Of a stretch of DNA of 64,000 bases, positions 49,073 through 56,945 are shown piece after piece. Under the pieces are notes generated by a model. That model saw nothing but the letters and a program-made list of their open reading frames with translations. It ran no database searches and was not told the DNA's origin. The stretch comes from Caldilineaceae bacterium (GTDB lineage: Bacteria; Chloroflexota; Anaerolineae; Caldilineales; Caldilineaceae): NCBI GenBank assembly GCA_019637695.1, contig JAHBVG010000016.1, forward strand, positions 1 to 64,000. The letters are read 5' to 3'. The translations under genes were made by a program, and so were the position numbers. Within the stretch, counting starts at the first letter, position 1, and each line of letters begins with the position of its first letter.

Positions 49073-51694
49073 ATGAATCTTCACGAGTATCCACGACCGC
49101 CCTTTGATACGGGGATCGGCATCCATTGGTGTGCTGGGATCGGCCATGTGAGTACAGCAGATCTCCGCTCTTTTTGGCTACCCCAGTTAGAGGAATTGGG
49201 CATCTCTTGGGTGAAGGTTGCCGATCAGCGCCGCGCCCTGCCTCTGGTAGAGGAATTGCTGGCCGCCGGGATCATGCCCATTGTGCAGGTCCGGCGACCC
49301 GCGGTTAACCCAGGCCATCTGGCAGGGGAGCAACTGCGCGAGGTCGAGGCATTGATCGACATTGGTGTGCGCTACTTTGAATTCAACAGCCGCCCGGATG
49401 CGCCCTCCACCTGGCTGCGCGAGGAACTCCCACCCAATGCGCCGGCGCTGATCGCAGAACACATCGCCATCGATCTGGAGGCGATCCTGACGCGCGGGGG
49501 GCTACCGGCGATCCCTGCGATCTCGCCCGGCAGTAAATGGGATCTGGTGCGGGCGTTGATCGAATTGGGGCGCAAAGATCTGCTGGCTGCGCCCATCTGG
49601 CAGGCGATCCACAACTTTGGCAGCAACCGTCCACTCAACTACCCTCATGATCCGGGCAATCGCGATGGCGCGCCGCTCACGCAAGAATATTACATGGCCC
49701 TGGCCCAGGAAGGGTGGAACGCAGACGCCTGGCAGGGACACGATTTAGAGACGATCAACCGACTGCGCTGGCAATTGGCCGGGGAAGCCAAACCCGCTGA
49801 CATTTCACTGCCCCCAGATCGACTCTGCTGGCTCGACTATGAACGGTTGGATGCACGCAATCAGATTCTGTTGGGGCGCAGTCTGCCCATCCTCTCCACG
49901 TCCGGTGGATGGATCGTGGGCAAGGCAGACGATCCACGCTACCCGGCGGTGACGCCCTTGCTCCATCTGGCGCAGACGTTAGAAGCCTGCCGGGTAATGA
50001 TGGGCACCAGCAGGCGCTATTCTCCTGCGCCTGACTACTATTTTTGCACGGCCTTCTGGTTGCTGGCGAACGAAGCGCTGGAAAGCGACCGCCCCGTCCT
50101 TGAAGAAGAAGCCTGGTACAGCCATCTCTGGCCCCAACAGACCCTGCCCATTGTACCGGCGCTCAAAGCGGAACCAAAACGCACACGACTACCCCAGTGG
50201 AATCAGACCGAGACAACCAATGATGGATGGCAGACGGCAGACGGCGGGCCGCAGACACCGCCGCTGAGGATGGCGGAAGACCGACGACCGTTGGATATTG
50301 CCGCCGATTCTGTGATCGCCGGACATGTGCGCGGCGGCGCTGGCGCGTCTTTGTGGCTGGTGCGATCAGATGGCGTCCTCTACCGGACAGTAGCCCGCAC
50401 CGATGGCACATACCAGTTTGTCGATCTCTCGCGTGGACGCTACACCCTCTGGGTGGATCAGCCGCCGGGCAGCCGCAGAGAACATATTGAACTCGATGGT
50501 CATAACAAGGTAGAGATCCGCCTGACTGTGGATCGCTGGGGATATGAAGTCACGCCGCTCAGCGATACCGATGCAACCACACTGCGCTGCCGCGTCGAAT
50601 CTTCGGCGGTCACTGCCGAATCCGGCACACTCGCCATCCGCTTGCGCCGCAGCGATGATACGCGCGAACATGGGAGCCGGGTAATGCCCATGGCGCGCCG
50701 GGCCGATGGGACTACCGGCTGCGAGTTTCCAACGTTGGCGAGCGGTGAATATCGGGTAGAGGTACTCGGCGTCACCACCGCCAGCGGCGATCCGCACCCG
50801 TTGGAAGCGCTCATCGATCTCAGCGGTCCCACCCTGCTTACCTTTGTCTTCAACCGCCCTTATGAACGCGGGTATCTCCAGCTATCCCAAATTTATGGTC
50901 AGGTCACCAGCGGTTGGGGAAGGCAGATCATGCTCGTTGATGGGGAGGGAAAACGGCGTTACGAGGAGATCGACGGCGAAGACCGCTATCAGTTTGAAAT
51001 GTTGCCGCCCGGCCTTTATACGCTGGCAATCGTGGGCCGTGAACAGAGTGAAGCGCGCAACCGGCTCGCGCTCGATGGCAGAAATCAACTTCAGATCAAC
51101 TTTACAATCTATGACGAGTTAGATTCTTCTGGGGGCGCTGAGGATTGGGGCGCCGTCGAAATCCAGATCCCCAACCCGGTGGATGAGTTCTTCACCTTGA
51201 TCAGCATCTCTGGCGAATTCTATACAGAATCAGTGGAGCAAGAGGATCGGGTGCGCTTTGAACAGATCCCCCCAGGCGCGTACACGCTGAGCAGCAGCAG
51301 TGGCTATTGGCAGCCTGGGTTAGAGGTTTACCCCAATCGCCAACTCACCCTCACCCTGCCCGCCCAGGCCCCGCCATGGGATTGGCAGATCTACGCCGAT
51401 CCCACCGAAGAGGGCCAAGAGGGCATCCTCGTCCAGGTATTGGGGCGGCAGGATCTCCCCATCTACCTCTCGGACAGCGAAGGGAACGAACAATGCGCCT
51501 ATACCGGCAGCGTGGAGGGCGATCCCTTTAGCGCCTGGTTTGCGCCGCTCCAACCCGGCCAATATCTCTTGATCCCCCACGATATGGACATTCAAGCGCC
51601 AATTGAATTGCCTCGGCTGACAACCTTCACCGTCATCTTTCGCCGTTCCGGTGGGTTGAGCGGCGCGTCTCAATTGCACTATACACCGCTGTAG
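49073..51694 (+). CDS. Large protein of unknown function: TIM-barrel-like N-terminus and repeated beta-sandwich (carboxypeptidase-regulatory-like) domains
   Basis: I do not recognise a named family. The 873-residue protein has no signal peptide. Residues 1-360 look like a glycosidase-type (beta/alpha)8 barrel: GIGIHWCAGIGHV, LGISWVKVADQ, GIMPIVQVRRP, VRYFEFNSRPD, PAIPAISPGSKWD. Residues about 415-870 hold several beta-rich modules with VAGHVRGGAGASLWLVRSDG..YRTVARTDGTYQFVDLSRGRYTLWV and later FEMLPPGLYTLAIVG, FEQIPPGAYTLSSSSG, PLQPGQYLLIPHD, the pattern of carboxypeptidase-regulatory/SpaA-like domains. The linker (residues 383-397, DGWQTADGGPQT) is encoded by a heptamer repeat. It could be a carbohydrate-active or surface-associated protein exported by an unusual route. 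Confidence 0.6.
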   Translation: MNLHEYPRPPFDTGIGIHWCAGIGHVSTADLRSFWLPQLEELGISWVKVADQRRALPLVEELLAAGIMPIVQVRRPAVNPGHLAGEQLREVEALIDIGVRYFEFNSRPDAPSTWLREELPPNAPALIAEHIAIDLEAILTRGGLPAIPAISPGSKWDLVRALIELGRKDLLAAPIWQAIHNFGSNRPLNYPHDPGNRDGAPLTQEYYMALAQEGWNADAWQGHDLETINRLRWQLAGEAKPADISLPPDRLCWLDYERLDARNQILLGRSLPILSTSGGWIVGKADDPRYPAVTPLLHLAQTLEACRVMMGTSRRYSPAPDYYFCTAFWLLANEALESDRPVLEEEAWYSHLWPQQTLPIVPALKAEPKRTRLPQWNQTETTNDGWQTADGGPQTPPLRMAEDRRPLDIAADSVIAGHVRGGAGASLWLVRSDGVLYRTVARTDGTYQFVDLSRGRYTLWVDQPPGSRREHIELDGHNKVEIRLTVDRWGYEVTPLSDTDATTLRCRVESSAVTAESGTLAIRLRRSDDTREHGSRVMPMARRADGTTGCEFPTLASGEYRVEVLGVTTASGDPHPLEALIDLSGPTLLTFVFNRPYERGYLQLSQIYGQVTSGWGRQIMLVDGEGKRRYEEIDGEDRYQFEMLPPGLYTLAIVGREQSEARNRLALDGRNQLQINFTIYDELDSSGGAEDWGAVEIQIPNPVDEFFTLISISGEFYTESVEQEDRVRFEQIPPGAYTLSSSSGYWQPGLEVYPNRQLTLTLPAQAPPWDWQIYADPTEEGQEGILVQVLGRQDLPIYLSDSEGNEQCAYTGSVEGDPFSAWFAPLQPGQYLLIPHDMDIQAPIELPRLTTFTVIFRRSGGLSGASQLHYTPL

Positions 51695-51737
51695 AATGGC
51701 CCCTCACCTCAAGTAGTCCACCAAACCAAATAGTCGG

Positions 51738-51795
51738 GTAGGGGCGCTGTTTGCTGCGCCTGCTGTGGAGTGGACGCAGCAAACAGCGCCCCTAT
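51738..51795. repeat. 58-nt palindromic repeat family A, copy 2
   Basis: Arms 51738-51760 and 51773-51795 pair with two mismatches. The sequence is nearly identical to the copies at 26551 and 60740, differing at a few compensating stem positions (TTTGCTG with CAGCAAA). It follows the 873-residue protein gene by 43 bases. The remaining gap to 52050 shows no gene. Confidence 0.85.
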
Positions 51796-52054
51796 GAAGC
51801 ATCCGATAATATCACCTCGGCGGTCTCCTAGAGCAGACCGATGGACGCGATTGCATCGTTGCTTGTCGATCCTACTTTTGACTCTTGACGAAAGCCGGGC
51901 CAATGCTACATTGGAATGACGAAGTGTTTCTGCCCGTAGTGACTGGCGATTAGTCCGTGTTGCTACTTCGCTGGTTTGTGTGCTGTCTCCGACTACTTTG
52001 AACAATACCTTCATTTTTGCCATCTTTATACTGTTCAAGAAGATGATGAAACGT

Positions 52055-52145
52055 AGCGGGGTTTGTAACCGCACGATCACCAGTAGAAGTGCGGTTGCAA
52101 ACCCCGCCTACAGATCTCGCCATGTCTTTGACCAATACACATTTT
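52055..52145 (+). repeat. Dispersed repeat family B, copy 3
   Basis: GCGGGGTTTGTAACCGCAC (52057-52075) pairs with GTGCGGTTGCAAACCCCGC (one mismatch). The tail CTACAGATCTCGCCATG and TTGACCAATACACA follows. It ends about 20 bases before the consensus promoter of the next LacI gene, as copy 2 does for a tRNA gene. Confidence 0.8.
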
Positions 52146-52164
52146 TTGCCATTTTTTGTGGATC

Positions 52165-52214
52165 TTGACAGAGTACCATTTCTGCTCTATAATCCGCGTT
52201 GGAAGCGCTTCCAA
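52165..52214 (+). promoter_or_regulatory. Consensus sigma70 promoter with a perfect LacI-type operator
   Basis: TTGACA (52165-52170), exactly 17 bases, and TATAAT (52188-52193) form a perfect consensus promoter. TTGGAAGCGCTTCCAA (52199-52214) is a perfect 16-bp palindrome with the central CG of LacI-family operators and covers the expected transcription start. The LacI gene starts at 52323, so autorepression of it and the following sugar importer is the natural reading. Confidence 0.9.
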
Positions 52215-52322
52215 TTATCCAATCAAGGGAACTGTCCCAATTGGATCGACCACCTGCTCTTGAATCGTCCCAGATCGACTTTAACTATATCGTGTTTGCT
52301 TTACACCTCACGACGAGAGATC

Positions 52323-53387
52323 ATGGCTGTTACGATCTATGACGTAGCCAGGGCTGCCGGTGTCGGAATCAGTACCGTTTCGCGTGTACTCAACGAAAAC
52401 GCCAATGTCAGTGCGCAGACGCAACGGAAGGTGCTGGAAGCCATCGAATCCCTCGGCTACAAGCCCAATATTATGGCTCGCAACCTCTCGCGCGCGCCTA
52501 TGCGCTCGGTAGGGGTGGTGTTGAGTTATTTGACCAATCCGTTTCAGGTGGCGGTTTTGCAGGGGATCGAACAGACGCTCGCCCAGGCAGAAGTGGATCT
52601 GATCATCTTCAGCCTTGAATCTCAGGATCGGCGCAAAACATTGCTAGAAAGCCTGTCCGAAGGGCGTCGTTCAGACGGTTTGATTGTGGTTTCGTTTTCA
52701 TTGACGCCGACATCAATTGCCCGCTTTCAGCGCTATAACATTCCCGTCGTTGTCACCGACAATAAGGATAAACAGCTACCCTCGGTTTTTGTTGACAATG
52801 TGTATGGGGGATATTGGGCCACGCAACATCTGCTCTCACTCGGTCACCGGCGCATTGCCTATCTTCAGGATCATTTCAAAGCGCCCAATGGACCAGGTGG
52901 CAATTGGCCAGGATTGGATCGACGCCGAGGATACATCCAGGCGCTGCTCGAAGCGGGTTTGGATGTGGATCTCAAGCTGATCCACGAAGGGGATGGGCAC
53001 ACGCGGCAGCGTGGATACGAAGCGGCGGCCACTTTATTGGCAAGGCCAAATCCACCGACGGCTATCTTTGCCGCCAGTGATATGCTGGCATTAGGTGTCC
53101 TCGAATATGCGCGCAGTCAGAGGATCAGCGTTCCTGAAGATCTAGCCGTCATTGGGTTTGACGATATTGAGCTGGCCTCTTTTGCCAATCTCACCACCGT
53201 CCGCCAACCAATGCAGCTAATGGGGAGCGAAGCAGCACGTCTCATCCTTTCGTTGATGAATGGAGAGTTGCTCACCAAACGTCAGTGCCAGCTACCGTTA
53301 GAATTGGTGATACGCCACTCCTGCGGCGCTGATCAATCCATACACAATGAAACCAAGATCCACACACTCCCCCTTGAAAGGAGGTGA
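52323..53387 (+). CDS. LacI-family transcriptional regulator of a sugar importer
   Basis: The 354-residue protein has the classic HTH TIYDVARAAGVGISTVSRVLNE and hinge helix KPNIMARNLSR. The effector domain shows SVGVVLSYLTNPFQ, LGHRRIAYLQDH, AASDMLALGVLEYA and VIGFDDIELASF. ATG 52323 is chosen because the fold starts there; the frame is open 234 bases further upstream through the repeat, operator and promoter. The palindromic operator upstream is probably its own binding site. The next genes (53558-56868) encode a CUT1-type sugar importer, its likely target. Confidence 0.93.
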   Translation: MAVTIYDVARAAGVGISTVSRVLNENANVSAQTQRKVLEAIESLGYKPNIMARNLSRAPMRSVGVVLSYLTNPFQVAVLQGIEQTLAQAEVDLIIFSLESQDRRKTLLESLSEGRRSDGLIVVSFSLTPTSIARFQRYNIPVVVTDNKDKQLPSVFVDNVYGGYWATQHLLSLGHRRIAYLQDHFKAPNGPGGNWPGLDRRRGYIQALLEAGLDVDLKLIHEGDGHTRQRGYEAAATLLARPNPPTAIFAASDMLALGVLEYARSQRISVPEDLAVIGFDDIELASFANLTTVRQPMQLMGSEAARLILSLMNGELLTKRQCQLPLELVIRHSCGADQSIHNETKIHTLPLERR

Positions 53388-53557
53388 TCGCCGGAAGTGA
53401 CCAGAAAGCAATGTTGCACATTCTATTCATTTCGGTAAGAATTTGATTGAAGGCGTGCCTGGCTTCAATATAGCAAGCCGCCCGGTTGAGTCCATTTAGT
53501 GAAACCCCTCAAATTACCATTTTATTCATCCAAGATTCTGCAAGGAGAAAGTCCCTC

Positions 53558-54898
53558 ATGAATCGAAAAACGCTGTCTTTGATCGTATTGCTGGCGGCAT
53601 TAACGCTGATGCTTGCTGCCTGTCCAGCCGCAACCCCCGCCGAGCCGACAACCGCTGGCGAACCGGCTGCCCCATCCGCCGATCAACCTGCTGCGGAGAC
53701 AGGCACACGCACGGTTACCTTTATGGCAGAGGCCACCACCCGCGGACACGACGCCAACGCAGTGGCCTATTGTGAAGAGCAGACGGGCATTGACGTGGAA
53801 GTAGTCAACGGTCCTGAGAGTGCCACTGACCGCCTGGCGCTTTACCTGCAATTCTTCGGTGCTGGCTCAGGTGATATTGATGCCATGCAGATCGACGTCA
53901 TCTGGCCCGGCATCCTGGCCGAGCATCTGGTTGACCTGCGCCCTTACCTGAGCGACGAGCAGTACGAATCTTACTTTGAACGCATTGTTCTCAACAACAC
54001 AGTCGATGGCGCACTGGTTGGCATCCCCTGGTTCACCGATGCGGGTCTGCTCTACTATCGCACAGACCTCTTGGAAAAGTATGGCTTCGATGGCCCGCCT
54101 GATACCTGGGCCGAACTCGAAGAGATGGCACAGACGATTCAGGATGGCGAACGCGCCGAGAATCCTGATTTCTGGGGCTTTGTCTGGCAGGGCGCTGCCT
54201 ATGAAGGCTTGACCTGCGATGCGCTGGAATGGCAGTTCAGTTGGAACGGCGGTACGATTGTCGAGCCAGATGGCACCATCAGCATCAATAATCCCAACGC
54301 TGCCGCTGCCTTCGATATGGCCGCAAGCTGGGTTGGCACCATCAGCCCGCCCGGTGTGGTGAGCTACATGGAAGAGGACGCCCGCGGGGTCTGGCAGGCC
54401 GGCAATGCAGCCTTCATGCGTAACTGGCCCTATGCCTATAGCCTGGGCAACGCCGAGGGCAGCGAGATCGCTGGTAACCTGGCCGTTGTGCCGCTGCCCA
54501 AGGGTGGCGAAGATGGACAGAACGCCGATACGCTGGGTGGTTGGCAGATGGCCGTCAGCCGCTATAGCGACGATGTGGATGCTGCCGCTGAGTTCGCCGT
54601 CTGCATGACCAGCTACGAAGCGCAGAAGATCCGCGCCATCGAAGGCAGCATGTTGCCGACCATCGGCGATCTCTATTCAGACGAGGAAGTGCTGGCTGCT
54701 CAGCCTTTCTTCGCTCAACTCTATGATGTCTTTGCTGGCGGCGCAGTCGCTCGCCCAAGCACCGTCACCGGTGAGGACTACAACCAGGTTTCCACCATCT
54801 ACTTCACCGAGGTGAATCGGGTGTTGACCGGCCAGCAGACTGGCCAGCAGGCCGTGGAAGCGATTGAGCAGCAGTTGCAGTCTCTGTTGGGCCAGTAA
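53558..54898 (+). CDS. ABC sugar transporter substrate-binding lipoprotein (SBP family 1)
   Basis: The 446-residue protein starts with a lipoprotein signal (LSLIVLLAALTLMLAAC, lipobox LAAC) and an Ala/Pro/Thr-rich spacer. The family 1 solute-binding fold then shows IDAMQIDVIWPGILAEHLVDL, VGIPWFTDAGLLYYRTDLLEKYGF and GGWQMAVSRYSDD. This is the MalE/trehalose-maltose/ThuE type that captures di- or oligosaccharides. AAGGAG lies before ATG 53558. It follows the LacI gene by 170 bases. The C-terminal Gln-rich helix (TGQQTGQQAVEAIEQQLQSLLGQ) is normal for the family. Confidence 0.92.
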   Translation: MNRKTLSLIVLLAALTLMLAACPAATPAEPTTAGEPAAPSADQPAAETGTRTVTFMAEATTRGHDANAVAYCEEQTGIDVEVVNGPESATDRLALYLQFFGAGSGDIDAMQIDVIWPGILAEHLVDLRPYLSDEQYESYFERIVLNNTVDGALVGIPWFTDAGLLYYRTDLLEKYGFDGPPDTWAELEEMAQTIQDGERAENPDFWGFVWQGAAYEGLTCDALEWQFSWNGGTIVEPDGTISINNPNAAAAFDMAASWVGTISPPGVVSYMEEDARGVWQAGNAAFMRNWPYAYSLGNAEGSEIAGNLAVVPLPKGGEDGQNADTLGGWQMAVSRYSDDVDAAAEFAVCMTSYEAQKIRAIEGSMLPTIGDLYSDEEVLAAQPFFAQLYDVFAGGAVARPSTVTGEDYNQVSTIYFTEVNRVLTGQQTGQQAVEAIEQQLQSLLGQ

Positions 54899-54909
54899 TC
54901 GAATGACAC

Positions 54910-54941
54910 TGTACAGGGCGCTGGTTTCAGCACCCTGTACA
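54910..54941 (+). terminator. Hairpin between the sugar-binding protein and permease genes
   Basis: TGTACAGGGCGCTG (54910-54923) and CAGCACCCTGTACA (54928-54941) form a 14-bp stem with one G-U pair and a GTTT loop. It begins 12 bases after the stop codon. Such hairpins commonly reduce read-through, giving more binding protein than permease. There is no strong U-run. Confidence 0.65.
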
Positions 54942-55083
54942 ATTTCAATCTTTCTCCTCAAGTGTCGCACAATCCCCCTTCTATACGGGTTATTCACAGG
55001 AACGCCTCTCCTGATTGGCGATCCTGTCAGACGATCCTCGGTTGTGCGTCGATGAGATTTCTCGCAGGGAAAGGAGATGAGCG

Positions 55084-56019
55084 GTGGCGACTGGAGCAAT
55101 ATCAACCAAGCAGCAATCCCTCCCCAAAAAGGGGTTGAGCGAAATGGCTCGCCAGCAGGAACGGCTGGCCTATATTATGCTGCTACCTTCGATTCTGGTG
55201 GTGATGGGGGTTGCGTTTTATCCACTCTTTCAGACCATTTATGTAACTTTTTTCAACGCACGACTGGGCAGCGCGCGCGCCTGGGAATTCGTTGGCTTTG
55301 ACAACTATGTTCGTCTGCTGGGCAGCCCTCAATGGTGGCAGGCCGTTTGGTCGACAGTTCAATTCACCGTTGCTTCGGTGGGCTTTGAGCTACTGCTGGG
55401 GTTAGGGATTGCCTTGGTGGTGAACAGTAAATTCCCAGGGCGAGGGATGTTGCGCACTGCCATGCTGGTGCCGTGGGCCATTCCAACTGCCATCTCCTCA
55501 CAGATGTGGAAGTGGATGTATCACGACGTCTTCGGCGTGATCAATGACTTCTTCACCCGCATCATCCCGATTCTGCCAGTAAAGGTCGCGTGGATCGCCA
55601 ATGCATCCACCGCGCTGTGGGCGCTGGTGGCTGTGGATGTGTGGAAGACGACGCCATTCATGGCCCTGCTCTTGCTGGCTGGTCTTCAACTGATTCCAGC
55701 GGATCTCTATGAAGCGGCTTCGGTGGATGGCGCCAGCGCCTGGCGGCAGTTTATCTCCATCACCCTGCCCCAACTGCGCCCGGCGATTGTAGTAGCCTTG
55801 ATCTTCCGCACATTGGATGCGCTACGCGTCTTCGATTTGGTGTGGATCATGACCAGCGGCGCCTTTAATACGGAAACGATGGCGACGATGAATCAACGTA
55901 ACCTGGTGCAGTTCCAACAACTGGGCTATGGATCGACTATCAGCGTTGCCATCTTCGTTGTGATCGGCGTCTTTGTGGTACTCTACATCAGCACAATCTT
56001 CCGCGATCAGGAGGTCTAG
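55084..56019 (+). CDS. ABC sugar transporter permease, MalF/UgpA-like
   Basis: A 311-residue inner-membrane permease with about six spans (first: AYIMLLPSILVVMGVAFYPLFQTIYVTFF). It has the EAA loop DLYEAASVDGASAWRQFISITLPQLRPAI that meets the ATPase. The start is GTG 55084 with AAAGGAGAT upstream. It pairs with the next permease. No ATPase gene is in this operon, so a shared MsmK/UgpC-type ATPase encoded elsewhere is expected. Confidence 0.92.
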   Translation: MATGAISTKQQSLPKKGLSEMARQQERLAYIMLLPSILVVMGVAFYPLFQTIYVTFFNARLGSARAWEFVGFDNYVRLLGSPQWWQAVWSTVQFTVASVGFELLLGLGIALVVNSKFPGRGMLRTAMLVPWAIPTAISSQMWKWMYHDVFGVINDFFTRIIPILPVKVAWIANASTALWALVAVDVWKTTPFMALLLLAGLQLIPADLYEAASVDGASAWRQFISITLPQLRPAIVVALIFRTLDALRVFDLVWIMTSGAFNTETMATMNQRNLVQFQQLGYGSTISVAIFVVIGVFVVLYISTIFRDQEV

Positions 56020-56022
56020 AAG

Positions 56023-56868
56023 ATGAATAAAAATTCCACACGCATCATCCGGGATGTACTCTTCTGGATCATCATCATTTTCATCATTCTCTATACGCTC
56101 TTCCCCTTTTACTGGGCGATTGTCTCGTCGCTGACGCCCGCCAGCCAACTGTTTAGCACACCGGTTCGCTACTTTCCAGAGAATCCCACCATCCGATCTT
56201 ATGTGAGCGTCTTCAACAACCCAATGTTTCTGCGCTCGTTGGTGAACTCTGCTTTTGTCGCCATCACCACTGTGCTGATTGCGTTGGCTATTGGATCGTT
56301 CGGGGCTTATGCGCTGGGGCGTCTGCAATTCCGTGGGCGTACATTGGTGATGTATACCATCCTTTCTATGACCATGTTCCCCGCCATTGCCATTCTCGGG
56401 TCGCTCTTCACCATGGTTCGTTCCCTGGGGATCTACAACACACCCTGGGCGCTGATCCTGACCTATACCACCTTCACCCTGCCCTTCACCATCTGGGTGC
56501 TCACCAACTTCTTCAAGAGTCTGCCCCTGGAATTAGAGCAGGCCGCCTATGTGGACGGGGCGACAACCTGGCAGACTTTTTGGATGATCCTCTTGCCGCT
56601 GACCGCGCCTGGATTGGTGACCACGGGGCTGCTGGCTTTCATCAATGCCTGGAATGAATTCCTCTATGCGCTGACTTTCACCGTCAACGAACGGGCGCGT
56701 ACTGTCCCCGTGGCGATCGCCATGTTCACCGGCGCGCAACAGTTTGAGATCCCCTGGGCGGATATCATGGCCGCCGCTGTCGTTGTGACCATCCCCATTG
56801 TAATTCTGGTCCTCATCTTCCAGCAGCGTCTGGTGGAAGGGTTGACGGCAGGTGCAGTTAAAGGCTAA
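56023..56868 (+). CDS. ABC sugar transporter permease, MalG/UgpE-like
   Basis: The 281-residue protein has six spans (first: VLFWIIIIFIILYTLFPFYWAIVSSLTP) and the EAA loop PLELEQAAYVDGATTWQTFWMILLPLTAPGL. The stop of the partner permease is 3 bases upstream, and AGGAGGTCTAGAAG serves as ribosome site. It completes the membrane part of the CUT1 importer. A 64-bp perfect palindrome follows and separates it from the convergent glycosyltransferase gene. Confidence 0.92.
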   Translation: MNKNSTRIIRDVLFWIIIIFIILYTLFPFYWAIVSSLTPASQLFSTPVRYFPENPTIRSYVSVFNNPMFLRSLVNSAFVAITTVLIALAIGSFGAYALGRLQFRGRTLVMYTILSMTMFPAIAILGSLFTMVRSLGIYNTPWALILTYTTFTLPFTIWVLTNFFKSLPLELEQAAYVDGATTWQTFWMILLPLTAPGLVTTGLLAFINAWNEFLYALTFTVNERARTVPVAIAMFTGAQQFEIPWADIMAAAVVVTIPIVILVLIFQQRLVEGLTAGAVKG

Positions 56869-56881
56869 AAACCAAGCATAA

Positions 56882-56945
56882 TGAATGAAGAATAAAGAAT
56901 GGGTAGTGCGAGATCTCGCACTACCCATTCTTTATTCTTCATTCA
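56882..56945. repeat. 64-bp perfect palindrome between convergent genes
   Basis: Every base of 56882-56913 is complementary to 56945-56914 in mirror order, with centre AGA|TCT and no loop. The arms contain AATGAAG/AATAAAG/AATGGGT heptamers. The right end overlaps the stop codon of the minus-strand glycosyltransferase. It could be a bidirectional terminator, with an A/T-rich outer stem, or a repeat-derived cruciform. Confidence 0.9.

Noticed and set aside
51709..52080. 123-codon minus-strand frame
   Set aside because: It passes through a family A palindrome and a family B hairpin; no ribosome site or known motif.
52089..52322. N-terminal extension of the LacI protein
   Set aside because: It would translate repeat B, the -35/-10 boxes and the operator; the conserved HTH starts at 52323.
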